NCBI GenBank assembly: GCA_028583405.1
Contig: CM053243.1
Coordinates: 38,150,998 to 38,214,997, forward strand
Direction of reading: 5' to 3'
DNA from: Pogonophryne albipinna
Taxonomy: Eukaryota > Chordata > Actinopteri > Perciformes > Artedidraconidae
DNA: 64,000 nucleotides
Positions 1 to 10,003 of the stretch are shown one piece after another. The notes under the pieces are model-generated. The model did no database searches, was not told the origin of the DNA, and saw only the letters and a list, made by a program, of their open reading frames with translations. Within the stretch, counting starts at the first letter, position 1, and every line of letters starts with the position of its first letter. A program made the position numbers and the translations under genes.

Positions 1-58
<58 letters not shown>

Positions 59-64
59 CACACA
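1..64. repeat. (CA)n microsatellite
   Basis: The first 50 bases are an uninterrupted CA dinucleotide run, decaying into an imperfect CA tract to about base 64. The array is cut by the window edge, so its true length is unknown. Confidence 0.98.
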
Positions 65-492
65 GAGCAGAGCTTGAATGAAACACAGAGACCCAGAAGT
101 AAGCTACTTGTACTCACGAGGCCTATTATGTGCAGAATCCCTCTCGCTTTAAGGTGGTTTTGATTGAGTGTCCACACGTGGACGTTTAAGGACAAAAAAA
201 ATAATCAATTTTTCACTTTGCTGTTAGCAAATCATTTGGCGCTCTAGCTAACAGGAAGTCACTCAAGTGTCACAAAGTAATTTAGCCTATGGGTAGGTCA
301 AAAATCGAATGGGTGCTGGCCATTGGCCTAATCATATCACCTGTGTTGGCTTTATGTTTTTGGTCAAACATTTGTTTGTTTCACATTTGCATTGATGTAA
401 TAAATAATTTTTCTAATTTAATAAAAATAATAATAATAATAAAAAGTGCTTTGGGGGTGCTTTGGCAATCCTGGGGGGTGCTTCACGCGACG
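65..492. other. non-coding spacer, no gene seen
   Basis: AT-rich sequence with short runs such as AATAATAATAAT near 425. Short open frames here lack splice signals or recognisable protein content. The last 40 bases become G-rich and may already belong to the end of the Harbinger element that follows. Confidence 0.6.
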
Positions 493-756
493 TTTGGGGG
501 GCGGCGCGATTACATGTAAAGTCAATGCAGAGACACGATCAGACGCGAATTCGCTCCGACAGCGCGCATGAAGCGGTGGACGCGGCGCGAATCACGCGAT
601 TGAGGCGATTGAAGGGGGCCGTGTCAAAACGCGAGAGTTCAATTTTTTCAACTCGGGCGTCAAATTCACATGACGCGTTCTCGCGGAAGCCAATCAGCGT
701 TGGGATTCCCTCTGACGTCCTGCTGTTGATCAGTTGTTCATGAACGTAGCATAAAG

Positions 757-2005
757 ATGGAAGAGAAAATAGTTGTTGCTGTGAGTGGGTTCCCGGAGAT
801 ATATGATGTAATGTCGTATATCTACCGGGACCGCAACAAGAAAGAGCTTGCATGGAGGAAAATAAGCGAGGAAGTAGGCATACCTGGTAAGTTATACAAA
901 ATATACATCCGTTGTTTGCTTGATTACAGATTTAGCATTAACCAAGTTAGCTCAACCGCCGGTTTAACGGCAGATAACGGTTAAAAGTTACCGTTTGTAA
1001 ACGTTTTTTTCTTGTCAGAGGAGGTATGCCGAAAGAAATGGAAGAGTATATGAGGGACACGTATGTCAAAGAAAGGAAGAGGGAGAAGGAAGATAAAAGG
1101 AGTGGGTCAGCAGCAGGGACCAATAAAAAGTGGAGATACTCTGCGGTCCTGTCCTTCCTCGACCCATTTGTTACCCCGAGAAAAACCACCAGCAATATGG
1201 TGTCGGGGGTCGAGGAAGACAGGACCTCAGAGTATGGAGGTGAAGCACAGGGAGCAGACGGAAGAGGTTGGTTGACAAGTGGAGACACTCATTCACACTG
1301 CATAGGAAAGTCATACAGAATATCTACAAAAAAAATGTAAAAATCAAAGTTTAAGAGAATATCAAGGCTATAACTGCTTAATTTATCAATAAGTAATTAT
1401 AATAATACAAGTGCAATTGTAAAAAGGTGTATTCTCACAAAATCTAGAATTACATTACCTGTTCCATTTCACTATCTCATTATTATATTTGCCTCAATGG
1501 AATACAAAATACATCTTTCTTATATTTTCAATATTTACAGATGAACATGAGTTTTCAGAGGGCAGTGAGGCAGAGGAACATGATGATGCCCCTGATGCCC
1601 CTCCTGCTGTCTCTGCTGCTGTCCCCACTGATGCCCCTGCAGGACCTAGTGGTGTAGGCAGAGCACCAGGGGTATGTAAATGACAGTTTTGATTGCATTT
1701 TATTGTATTGATGCATTGCTGTACCTTCACTAAAAAATGCTATTTGTTTTTGTCATGCAGGAAGAAAAAGGCCCAGGAGTGTAGTAGACAATGAAAAGGA
1801 GGTGCATGAACGCCTCCTTGAGGCCCTGACACGGGGGTCCGGTGCTCTGCCTGCCGCCCCACTCTCGGAGGATGAGCATTTCCTCCAAAGCCTGCTTCCT
1901 TCCCTTCAAAGACTGCCAACGCAGCAGAAGAACTTTGTAAAGTTTGAAATACATAAATTAATTTATGAAGCAAGCACAGTTGTGCTAAATTTGGACTTTT
2001 TATAG
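757..2005 (+). pseudogene. Harbinger-associated MADF/BESS (Myb-like) protein, frameshifted
   Basis: In Harbinger elements this kind of protein binds the transposon ends and brings the transposase to DNA in the nucleus. Exon 1 (757-886) starts MEEKIV and gives the first half of a MADF domain, ending at a GTAAGT donor. Exon 2 opens after CTTGTCAG (about 1019) and continues MADF with C-x3-WKS, but two extra bases near 1048-1050 throw it out of frame; the other frame then carries RDTYVKERKREKED and the rest of MADF. Exon 3 (1541-1671) is acidic and Ala/Pro-rich. Exon 4 (1761-2005) begins with a basic RKKRPR cluster and ends in a BESS-like motif (EDEHFLQSLLPSLQRL, about 1870-1920). An acceptor two bases downstream would keep exon 2 open but lose the MADF consensus, so a frameshift is the better reading. 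Confidence 0.75.
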
Positions 2006-2096
2006 ATTACATGCCATGGGTTGACAATCTTTAAAGGGAACAAGCCAGGCATTTAAAAAATATTTATAATCATTGTATATATTTATTTAAATTGAT

Positions 2097-2102
2097 AATA
2101 AA
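2097..2102 (+). promoter_or_regulatory. AATAAA polyadenylation signal of the MADF gene
   Basis: A canonical AATAAA lies about 90 bp after the stop codon of the MADF/BESS gene, the right position and strand for its 3' end. Confidence 0.55.
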
Positions 2103-2836
2103 ACTTTGTTTAATGTTACCAACGTATGTTCCTTTATTCTTTCGCCATCACATACTTTTCTTTAGGTTTCTTTATGGTCATCACATAATTAATAATGTAA
2201 TTAAGGTGATTGTATTGTGCACAGTAGTGTAAAGTAACTAACTTTTACTTGTAACAGAGTATTCCTAGTCACATATAATCCTTTCTTGAAATATAAGTGT
2301 CACATATAACAAAACCTGAGAGTGGAGACGAGGTGCGACAATATTACAATAATTTATTTATATTTAAACAAATAAACTAAGACAGCAATAGGTCCCCCGA
2401 GGCTGGCATGAAGAGAGTGCCAAGAGGAATGAGGGCGAGGGACGAATCCGGTTTGGCTCTCGGCTCCCCGACCCAGGTGCAGCTCATCAGACAAATGCCG
2501 GCCCCACAGCACTGGATCCTGTAAGCACACACACACAGAGCCGACGGCACCCCTCGTGATGTGGAGGGGTCGTCACAATAACAGACTGCATATTTTCATA
2601 ATTCTATTACATTCAAAGTCAAAATGTACTTCTATTATATGCTTTGCCTAAAATCATAAAGTAATTTAAAAAGCAGAAAGTGGCACTACCTCACAAAACA
2701 ATAATTCATGGATTTAACAGAAATATTATATGAATTGGTGACCTAAATCTGGTGTTGGGATAGAAATGTTGCAGGAGGTTGCTCAATAGTATGTGTGGGT
2801 GGCTCTTAAAAGAGCCTTTTACTGTGTGCTGGTGCA
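2103..2836. other. Harbinger internal spacer
   Basis: Non-coding sequence between the two convergent Harbinger genes. It contains GTAAAGTAACTAAC near 2231, a short motif frequent in fish MITEs, and a GC-rich block (2385-2570) with a small CA run. No gene was recognised. Confidence 0.5.
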
Positions 2837-3150
2837 TTACACGTCGTCTTGCCATGGGACCGTTCCCTCTGCATTGAAGTATGATGTGAACACCTCCCGA
2901 ACTCTGATGGCCTCTCTTGCGGAGTTGTTGGCTGCAATTCTTCCTAGACCTGGCAGTGGCTCCACATCAGCAACTGAGAGCCCTCTGTGTGTTTGCCTGG
3001 GTTGTCCTACGCAAGAAGTTATGGAGAATACAGGTAGCCTTCACAAACTTCTCTGCAACTTCTGGCTGGACCTCAATTACACGCCTGTACATCCTCCACT
3101 GAGAGGAGAGAATCCCAAAGGCATTCTCTAGGACAAGCCGAGCTCGAGAC
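2837..3150 (-). pseudogene. Harbinger transposase, C-terminal part
   Basis: Read from 3150 downward it gives RARLVLENAFGILSSQWR, which holds the last catalytic acid (E of the ENAFG motif) of the DDE nuclease, then a helical stretch ending HNFLRR. Near 2970-2985 the frame shifts; the other frame continues with an NNSAREAIRVRE-type tail and ends ..VPWQDDV at a stop at 2837-2839, as family members do. This piece was continuous with 6375-6959 before the hAT insertion. At least one frameshift inactivates it. Confidence 0.8.
3143..3150. repeat. 8-bp target-site duplication, left copy (CTCGAGAC)
   Basis: CTCGAGAC sits directly before the hAT left end (3151) and again directly after its right end (6375-6382). 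An 8-bp duplication is the hallmark of hAT integration. Confidence 0.95.
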
Positions 3151-3250
3151 CAGGCCTGGTTCCAGTACAAAATGACTGAGGGTGCATCTGAGATTAGAGA
3201 GGGTGCAGTGGTAAAGTGCTATTTTTATAAGTGGGGAGTGGACCTAACAC

Positions 3251-3306
3251 CTCTAGGGGGGTCCTCACCTCCTCTAGGGGGGGTCCTCACCTCCTCTAGG
3301 GGGGTC
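3251..3306. repeat. short tandem repeat inside the hAT end
   Basis: About 2.5 to 3 units of a 22-24 bp motif, CACCTCCTCTAGGGGGGTCCT-like, adjoin a GGGGGCATGCTCCCCC palindrome at 3308-3323. Both lie in the subterminal zone, where hAT transposases usually bind. Confidence 0.85.
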
Positions 3307-4132
3307 CGGGGGCATGCTCCCCCGGGAAGATTTTTTTCTAAATATTGAAGTTGAAAGCATCAATCTGGTGCACTTTGAGAGCAAAATGAAGAGATCTATG
3401 GATACATCTCTCAACACCCATATGAAACAGAACTGTAAGCATATTTTACAAATCACTCCCCTTTTAAACAATTCTTGTTTTACTGTCATATAGTATTTCA
3501 TTATTATTGAGTGATTTACTCGGATGAGTACCATTTAATTTAGTATTATTAAAACCATGTACATCACCTTGGTCCCATCATATACTCTGGGAAGAGAATT
3601 TACTGTGCTTGAAAACTGGTATCACATCATGATGTGAAGATGGCTTTGTGACGTGGAGAACATTTCAGCTGCAACATTAGCTTGTTGATAGGCTTGGGAT
3701 ACGAGATAAGATTTTGATATGTGTGAGGTGTAAAACAGAACAGTATTCTATATTAAAAAAATAACTTTTGACTAGAGTGCAACACAACCCACTTTTTAAT
3801 AACATGTGGCAGAAGATTTGAGAGGTATTTTTTAAATTCTCAATCACATTGTAACGTAGCAGCCATTTTCTCAAAAGGAGCTTCAAAGATAGTGGCACAC
3901 TGGAACCACCAGGGAGCACAGGATCTTTATTGGACAGAGTCAGAGGTCAAAGGTTAAACCCATAATAAATTGTACATCATTAGATTTTCAATAGATAAAC
4001 TCAGTACAATAGTATTACTTACATTAGTCAACAACTTCAACAGCTTAGGTTACATAATCATGTAAAAAATAAAAATAAAAATATGATTGATACAATAAAA
4101 TAACTAAAGTGATACAACAATATTTCTTACCC

Positions 4133-6260
4133 TCAGAAGAGCTGTAGCCTCCTGGAAGATGTGTTGAATCTTCTCAGCAGTCTCTCCTTCCACTCTCCAG
4201 TAAACTTTTTGGTAAGGTCCTTCTCAACAGCGATCTGGATGAGACAGGCTTTTCTTTTGTGCAGCATGCTCCTTCTGTGTTCACTGAACACATTTTTCAG
4301 AGTTGAGAAGGAATTTTCACATGTTGCAGTTGATGCACCGAAGGTTAAGCTGGGCTTCAGTGTTTCTAACACAGTAGGCATGGCTGCCAGAGGCTCGCAG
4401 TATCTTCTCAAAATGTCCTGTGTTGTCCAGTTTTTGTCTGATTGGGACATTTCCTCCTGCAGAAACTGCCTTGCCACAGCAAACTCAGCTTCCTTCATCT
4501 CTGTCCCTGTTAAGTCAAGCAGTGGTCTCACTTTATTTGCATCCAGGAAATATTCACTCCCTGGGTGTAAGGTGCACAGGGCCTCTACTAGTTTGTTGTT
4601 TCTTTCACCAAATCTAGCTGTCATTTCTCCCATTACAGAATCCAGAGTACTGAAATACAGTATTTTACACTGTCTTTTCTCCCAATCCTTCCGGACGGTG
4701 ACCAACTGTGGTGTCTACCACATAGTCTCTTAAGTGGGACATTACTCTGCCTCGTTTCTTCGGAGGGGCTGCTGCAAGAGGTTCTATGGTCTCTCTGTCT
4801 TTTGTGAATTTCTCCCAAAGTGTGTCAAACTGACTGTCACATCTCAGTTCCTCCACACAAACCAGGGCACTTTGCACCAGTCTGACACCAGTGTAGAGGT
4901 CAGTGGATTTAGCTTGGAGTGCAGTGTTGGGAGGATCCAGCAAACTCAATATTTGATACATCATGCAGGCAATGAACTGGAAGCTGGGCTGGGTAATGGC
5001 CTTCAAAATCCCTGTGGACTCGATTCGCACCTCTGCAGCACTGGTTTGGTTGTCTTCAATCTCACGAAGCAGGTGGACAATGTGCTCAAGGGATTTCATG
5101 ATCACTGTCACTGTGGCCAGGTGGCCTGTCCACCGTTGATCAAGCAAACGCTTCAACTTCTCTCCTGTGTAGACTGCAGCCACTGTAGGTTTCCTGAAGA
5201 ACTTGTAGAGAGAGTTGCATACACTAAAAAAGTTCTCCAAAGTGTTGTCAGATGACATGGCATGCACTACTACTAGATGCAACTGGTGATTAAAACAGTG
5301 CACATACGGCGCCTCTCACTCTAATTCTTCCTGCAGGATTTTCTGCATCCCTCCATGTACTCCAGACATGACATTTGCCCCATCGTAACATTGACTGAGC
5401 ACCTTGTCTGTACATAACCCAATGTCTCTCAACTTTGATAAAACCAGCTCAGTCAGAGACTTGGCATCACATGTTTCACTAGTTGCCATTGATACAAGTC
5501 TCTCCTTCACAGTGTTGCTTTTATCCACAAAGCGAAGCACAATTGAGATGTTTTCGCACCCAGTGGGGTCTTTGGTGCCATCCACTTTTAATATGTATCA
5601 CGCCTCTCCTATTTCATTTACTATTTCACCTGTGATGATTTCACTCATGAGTTCAATTATCTCATTTTGTATGTGATTTGAGGTGTATCTGGCATTGGAC
5701 GGGATGGTGCTAAAAATCTTAGCAGGTTCTTTGTCCTTTTGAAGGGTGAACTCCATCATTGCTAGAAAAATACCACAACTCCCCTCGCCTCTAGCATCCA
5801 ACGCATCAACAGAGCGATGGAAAGGCAACTGGTTTACAGCTATAAATTGAATTATGTCCACAATAGCTGCTACATAGGTGCGGTTTCTCTCCAGTTGTGC
5901 TGCATTTACAAGAGTGGAAACCTCAGTACCAGTCTCCCTTCTTGCATGCCTCTCCTTCCACAAAGCCACTGACTTCATGTGCTCTTTGCTTGATTCATGC
6001 CTTCCCAGTCCCTTATGACGTACAAGAGCATGGCGCCAGTTGTTGTAGCCAGTTGTGGTGAAGGCATCTGACTTACTTGAACTGAAATGTCTACAGACAT
6101 AGCAGAAGAGGGCATCTTTTTCAGATGAATATTCCAGCCAATCTCTGTTTTTAAACCATGAGCTGCAAAATGAGCGCCTTACCCCACTGTACAGGCGAGT
6201 CGGGTACTTTTTAAAATATACTATCATTATTAAAATAATATTTTTCACTTTAAAAAATTG
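4133..6260 (-). pseudogene. hAT transposase, TTF-type zinc finger / DUF4371 / hAT dimerisation; broken
   Basis: A transposase-like protein close to the ZMYM1-like group. In order: KKYPTRLYSG and SFCSSWFKNRDWLEY with C-x2-C and H residues of a TTF finger (about 6230-5990), a DUF4371-like RNase-H core with VDGTKD and CYDGA (about 5600-5360), and a C-terminal dimerisation region with ENSFSTLKNVFSEHRR (about 4330-4250). Two in-frame TGA stops (5595-5597 and 5316-5318) and a frameshift near 4670-4705 break it. No convincing start lies upstream of the finger; the frame runs into the poly-T tract, so the N-terminus is probably deleted. Confidence 0.9.
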
Positions 6261-6374
6261 TTTCACTTTTTTTTTTTTTTTTTTTTTTTCACTTTTCATT
6301 TTTCAAATGAGGGTGCATAACGACTCAACTGAGGGTGCAATGCACCCTTATGCACCCCCGTAGAACCGGGCCTG

Positions 6375-6382
6375 CTCGAGAC
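6375..6382. repeat. 8-bp target-site duplication, right copy (CTCGAGAC)
   Basis: Exact partner of 3143-3150. Removing 3151-6382 would rejoin the Harbinger transposase frame across RLSRA/RLVLEN. Confidence 0.95.
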
Positions 6383-6959
6383 AGACGGTAATTAAATATT
6401 CTGCGCTCTCTGGGAAGGTTGCGCCTAGGGAATGGCCTCATGAGGTTTTTCCTGAGAGGAAAGGCCTCATCTGCAACAAATACATGTGGCAGGGGTCCCA
6501 GGTGGTCACCTCCTGAGAGTGGCAGGCCAGCAGGCAGTTGGAGGGAGACAGATTTCAGGGCTTGACCAAAAGCAGAGTTGGCCAGAATGCCACCATCACT
6601 AGTTCTTCCATAGCCCCCAACATCAATGACACGAAAGCAACGCTCTGCATCCACAACTGCCAAAAGAACAAGTGAGAATGTTCCTTTGTAGTTAAAGAAC
6701 TGGGATCCTGTGTTTTCTGGGGCTTTGAGGACAACATGTTTCCCATCCAATGCTCCACAGCAGAGAGGAAAGTTCCACCGCTCCTTAAACTTCTCTGCTA
6801 TTGACCTCCACTCCTCTGTAGAGGGCACAGCAATGAACTCCTCCACAAGGCAGTCCCAGATAGCAATGGCCACATCAGGGATGATGGTAGAGACTGTTGA
6901 GACACCAACACGGAAGCTGTTGGCAATTGTCCTGAATGAATCTCCTGTAGCAAGATACC
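6375..6959 (-). pseudogene. Harbinger transposase, main catalytic exon (DDE_Tnp_4 type)
   Basis: The minus strand starts at a CTGCAG acceptor (6960) with RYLATGDSFRTIANSF, the helix-turn-helix-like block, followed by the nuclease: GALDGKHV (first catalytic D), VDVGGYGRTSDGGI-like block (second conserved region) and VADEAFPL (next acidic site). The frame stays open to the hAT junction, and the last catalytic E lies on the far side (2837-3150). The upstream exon that should supply the N-terminus is absent because gypsy sequence replaces it from about 7083. Confidence 0.9.
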
Positions 6960-7013
6960 TGCAGCACAAAAGAAAAGAAAAAGTTGTATGAAGACATAAC
7001 CTGAAAAAGTGGT

Positions 7014-7074
7014 GTAAAGTAACTAAGTAGGCTACATTAAATGGTATGTATTTAATACCTTTAGTTACTTTCCA
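7014..7074. repeat. short inverted repeat AAAGTAACTAA / TTAGTTACTTT
   Basis: AAAGTAACTAAG near 7016 is mirrored by TTAGTTACTTT near 7064 with about 35 bp between, in the Harbinger intron next to the gypsy junction. It may be a minimal MITE. Confidence 0.55.
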
Positions 7075-7084
7075 GATTTGAAAT

Positions 7085-8117
7085 ATGCTGACATTCTGTT
7101 ACAATTGCACTGAGCATGAGACAACAGGCTTTGCACCTTTCTTTCTCATGTTTGGGAGGACCCCACGTCTGCCAGTTGATGTTGTGTTCCAGCATGCCCT
7201 CTCTAGCAGTGCTGTTGTTGACCATTGTGAGTTTGTTTCCCGCTTGAAACGTGACCTGGCTGAAGCTGCTCACATTGCCCGGCAGAACAGTCGGACTGAA
7301 CAGGCGCGTCAGGCAAAGAACTACAACCGCAAAGCAAAAGGGTCACCTCTCACTATTGGTGACAGAGTCTTGCTTGCAAATCGTGGTGAGAGAGGGAAAA
7401 GAAAGATTGCAGACAGATGGGTTTCCACAGTTTATGAAGTGATATCTGTGAAGCCAGGAATCAATGTGTACTGCATTAGAGACCCTGTGACGTCAAAGGA
7501 GAAAGTTGTTCACAGGAATCTCCTGCTTCCTGTGAGTTTTCTCCCCGTGAGAGGCGATGAAGATCTTGAGTCAAGCTGCTCTTCTGTCGCTGGAAGTGGA
7601 CAAAGTGACCCAGTGGTTTCTCTTGCTGTACAGGACAGTGAGACGAAGACAGTTAACTGGCTCCTGCAGATGGATGATGCAAATGATGGGGATGAGATGG
7701 CTAGCCAGCCTGATTGTTCTTCAGTTGTGGCTGTGAGCACAGCACCTTCAGAAGCAGAAGAGTCTTTGATCTCACATGTTGTGTGTGAGGTTTTGAATCC
7801 CTCAGACTCTTCCGTACGTGTTGCACAGTTGCCCTCCACTGTTGAATGTGAGGTGTCCCAAGATGCATCTTTACAGCCCTCAGCAGAAAGAGCTCATTGT
7901 GTGCCCCCCCCCTGACATGGCAACAGATACACAACTAGGTGCACTCACACAGGGCCATGTAGTTAGTGAACAGCCTCTTCCACTTTGCACTAGGGCAGGT
8001 AGACCTATAAAGCTTCCAGCTAGACTCATTTGTGAAATGAACGAGCAGATTGTTGATGACTCGGTGTCAACAAGTGGTTCTGTGTGTTCTATTATGAGAG
8101 ACATATTCTTTGGTTAG
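7085..8117 (+). pseudogene. gypsy Pol: end of integrase core, GPY/F-type C-terminal domain and acidic tail
   Basis: The retained part starts at the end of the catalytic core (TGFAPFFLMFGR, then PRLPVD), followed by a helical zinc-independent segment, then the GPY/F-type domain (IGDRVLLANRGERGKRK ... DRW) that positions integrase on DNA. A long Ser/Glu-rich tail follows. A run of nine C at about 7902-7910 shifts the frame: one frame stops at 7915, and the tail (TRAGRPIKLPARLI-type, typical of gypsy Pol ends) continues in another to 8117. Confidence 0.88.
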
Positions 8118-8133
8118 ACTCCTGATAGTGATT

Positions 8134-8155
8134 ATAGATATATATATATATATAT
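8134..8155. repeat. (AT)n microsatellite
   Basis: About ten AT units between the gypsy coding end and its LTR. Confidence 0.9.
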
Positions 8156-8418
8156 GTTTTAGTTTTTTTTTTTCAACCAGTCTTACAGTGTCCCTCAGTC
8201 ATTTCAAGATGTAGAAGAGTAATGTTTATTTTATAAGAGGTGTACACGGCATCTTTTGTGTCTATGTTATTAAGGGGTTTGGTCAATCTCTTGCTGACTT
8301 GTTCCAAGTGGACAGTTTCAAACTGACTTCAACGAGGTTATGCTCAAATTTCTACACAGCTTGTATTTTGTATCTCTTGTGTGTTTTGTTGTTTTCTGTG
8401 TTTTGCCCAATTTAGCAG

Positions 8419-8431
8419 AATTTTAGGGGGG
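8419..8431 (+). promoter_or_regulatory. polypurine tract of the gypsy element
   Basis: AATTTTAGGGGGG immediately before the LTR. A purine run at this point is the plus-strand primer site in LTR retrotransposons. Confidence 0.7.
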
Positions 8432-8584
8432 TGTATGTAACAGAGTTATAAAGGTTGGAGTAAAATCCGGGTTAAATTGGAGAATTACGCCATCTGGTGT
8501 TACAAACGCGTGCCTGCATTGCTGTAGCTTTCTTACCGCAATGGATTGTGGGAGGTTCTCATACCGCGTGAGGATCTGTTGAGA

Positions 8585-8809
8585 GTAAGGTGCTATTGTA
8601 TTATGTCTGTGGACAAAATGTATGTTATTATTTTATTAGGACAATAACGTTCTGTTGTGTTTGTTTAGTTTAATGTTAGTCGTTTAATGCTCACAGCAAC
8701 ATGTTTTTTGTGTGATTCGCTATTTGTGTTATATGATTTATTAATGTGTTCGTCAATAGCTAATTTGAGCTAATTGGCTAACGTGAGCGTGGTGCTATCT
8801 CTCCAACAG
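8585..8809 (+). other. candidate intron inside the LTR (GT..AG)
   Basis: The sequence GTTGAGA, then GTAAGG at 8585, then CCAACAG ending 8809, then GACGCAGCTC. The copy at 9864-9930 joins GTTGAGA directly to GACGCAGCTC with these 225 bp missing, and the cut points are perfect splice sites. Confidence 0.7.
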
Positions 8810-8837
8810 GACGCAGCTCACGTGTCCATTGTATGTG

Positions 8838-9722
8838 CAGGGTTGCCAACTCTCACGCATCTGGCGTGTGACACACGCTTTCACTCTCAATCTCACGCTC
8901 TCACGCTGCGCAAACTATTCTCACGCCAAAAACAAGATGAACCGGCGATCGTTTTTGGTTGGTTATTTACAATGTTGAGTTGACAGCTGCTCAAGCTGTC
9001 GATCCGCTCCCTCCCCGCCCCCACCACTCTTAACAACATTAACAGACAGCAGAGCAGTGGGAGCCGGTTGGTCAATCCCCGACCCGTATTGCGCATGCGC
9101 AGATCTAAGATCCAGTAGAAATGATAAAGTAAAAGTCTGCTGCTTATTGTTCTACTCGGCCAAAATAGAGTATATGAGAGTGAGAGTGTGTTAATTAATA
9201 TATTTGGCAGTTTGGAGTAAGTCTGTAGATTTGTGTGTGTGTGTTTCATGTATAGGCCTCTCACGATAATTAATTTTGTTGGATACATTTTGCCGGAAAT
9301 TATTGCGGTAAACGATAATATTGTCGGCACCGTTGTATGACCATTTTAGACCACTGACATAATGATAATATAAAACAATAATTCAAGTACATCCTTTCAA
9401 ACTGCTAGTCACATCCTCATGTAAATGGAAATTTATCGAGTTCATTTTTATTTATCGTACGATAAGTCAATTAATTGCTTATTGCGACAGTATATAAAAC
9501 AGTGGAAACAAACATGTGTTTGACTTTCAATAGTGAATGAAACTTTGTGCCCTTTATAGTCTGTGTCCAATATTGTGTATTTGTATATATTGTATATATA
9601 TCCTATATATATGCTAAGGTCCCGCTACTGACACGATAGCAGTCATTTAGTGCGCATATGTGTAATTAAACCCATGATATCAAAATCTCACTCCAGCCAG
9701 GTACCCAAAGTTGGCAACCCTG
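8838..9722. mobile_element. nested MITE, hAT-like, 885 bp
   Basis: Ends CAGGGTTGCCAACT and AGTTGGCAACCCTG form a perfect 14-bp inverted repeat. GTATGTG (7 bp) is repeated on both sides. The uninterrupted target is visible at 9906-9930. Inside, 9254-9490 resembles another dispersed fish repeat (ends CTCACGATAA / TTATTGCGACAG). No coding sequence was seen. Confidence 0.88.
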
Positions 9723-9863
9723 GTATGTGTCCATTGCAATGCAGGTATGTGAGTTTTGTACACCAGTTTGTTTATGTTTAATGTTTCACATTGTTATACT
9801 ACCACTATACGATCATTGTTGTGTTGTTGATTATTGGACACTTATTTTGTAAAGGAGATTGAG

Positions 9864-9930
9864 ATACCGCGTGAGGATCTGTTGAGAGACGCAGCTCACG
9901 TGTCCATTGTATGTGTCCATTGCAATGCAG
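9864..9930 (+). repeat. spliced-looking duplicate of LTR segments
   Basis: ATACCGCGTGAGGATCTG.. (same as 8561-8584) runs straight into GACGCAGCTCACGTG.. (same as 8810-8837 plus 9728-9744) and ends TGCAATGCAG. It lacks both the 225-bp GT..AG segment and the MITE present in the upstream copy. Confidence 0.9.
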
Positions 9931-9937
9931 GTTTGGA

Positions 9938-9943
9938 AATAAA
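9938..9943 (+). promoter_or_regulatory. AATAAA polyadenylation signal in the LTR
   Basis: Canonical hexamer 60 bp before the LTR end, in the sense of the gypsy element. Confidence 0.6.
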
Positions 9944-10003
9944 CTGAAGTAATCACCAGCTCTGAGTGGTCTGTTGCTGAGGGGACATTACACCAGGGTT
10001 ACA

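Larger units (their letters stand above)
3151..6374 (-). mobile_element. hAT transposon (ZMYM1-like/TTF-finger type), 3224 bp
   Basis: The left end reads CAGGCCTGGTTCCAG and the right end, reversed, CAGGCCCGGTTCTAC, an imperfect terminal inverted repeat. Identical 8-bp CTCGAGAC copies flank it. It encodes a TTF-finger/DUF4371-type transposase on the minus strand. A run of about 20 T (6271-6289) and a 3-unit G-rich tandem repeat (3251-3306) lie inside. It has landed in the transposase exon of the Harbinger element, so it is the younger insertion. Confidence 0.95.
493..7083. mobile_element. PIF/Harbinger transposon remnant (two-gene type), split by a hAT element
   Basis: Two genes typical of vertebrate PIF/Harbinger elements face each other: a MADF/BESS protein on + (757-2005) and a DDE transposase on - (2837-6959, interrupted). 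The GC-rich, CpG-rich start near 493 looks like the usual 5' end of such elements, but no matching inverted repeat or 3-bp target duplication could be placed. The right end is lost where Ty3/gypsy sequence begins (about 7083), so the first transposase exon is missing. Both genes are broken, so the copy is dead. Confidence 0.75.
7083..10003 (+). mobile_element. Ty3/gypsy retrotransposon, 5'-truncated: integrase end plus 3' LTR
   Basis: The element is entered in the middle of integrase at about 7083. It continues through the integrase tail, a purine-rich tract and a 3' LTR. Everything upstream (5' LTR, gag, protease, RT, RNase H) is missing from this window, so the copy is dead. Confidence 0.88.
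8432..10003 (+). mobile_element. gypsy 3' LTR (expanded by insertions)
   Basis: It begins TGTATGTAAC just after the polypurine tract and ends GGGTTACA at 10003, giving TG..CA ends with a TGTAAC/GTTACA inverted pair (the start could equally be 8436). AATAAA at 9938-9943, 60 bp before the end, fits an LTR polyadenylation site. A 885-bp MITE (8838-9722) and a duplicated, intron-less segment (9864-9930) have enlarged it. The matching 5' LTR is not in the window. Confidence 0.7.

Noticed and set aside
5404..5676. Plus-strand frames across the hAT transposase (also 4161-4733, 4734-5255)
   Set aside because: Antisense shadows of the minus-strand transposase, which has the recognisable motifs.
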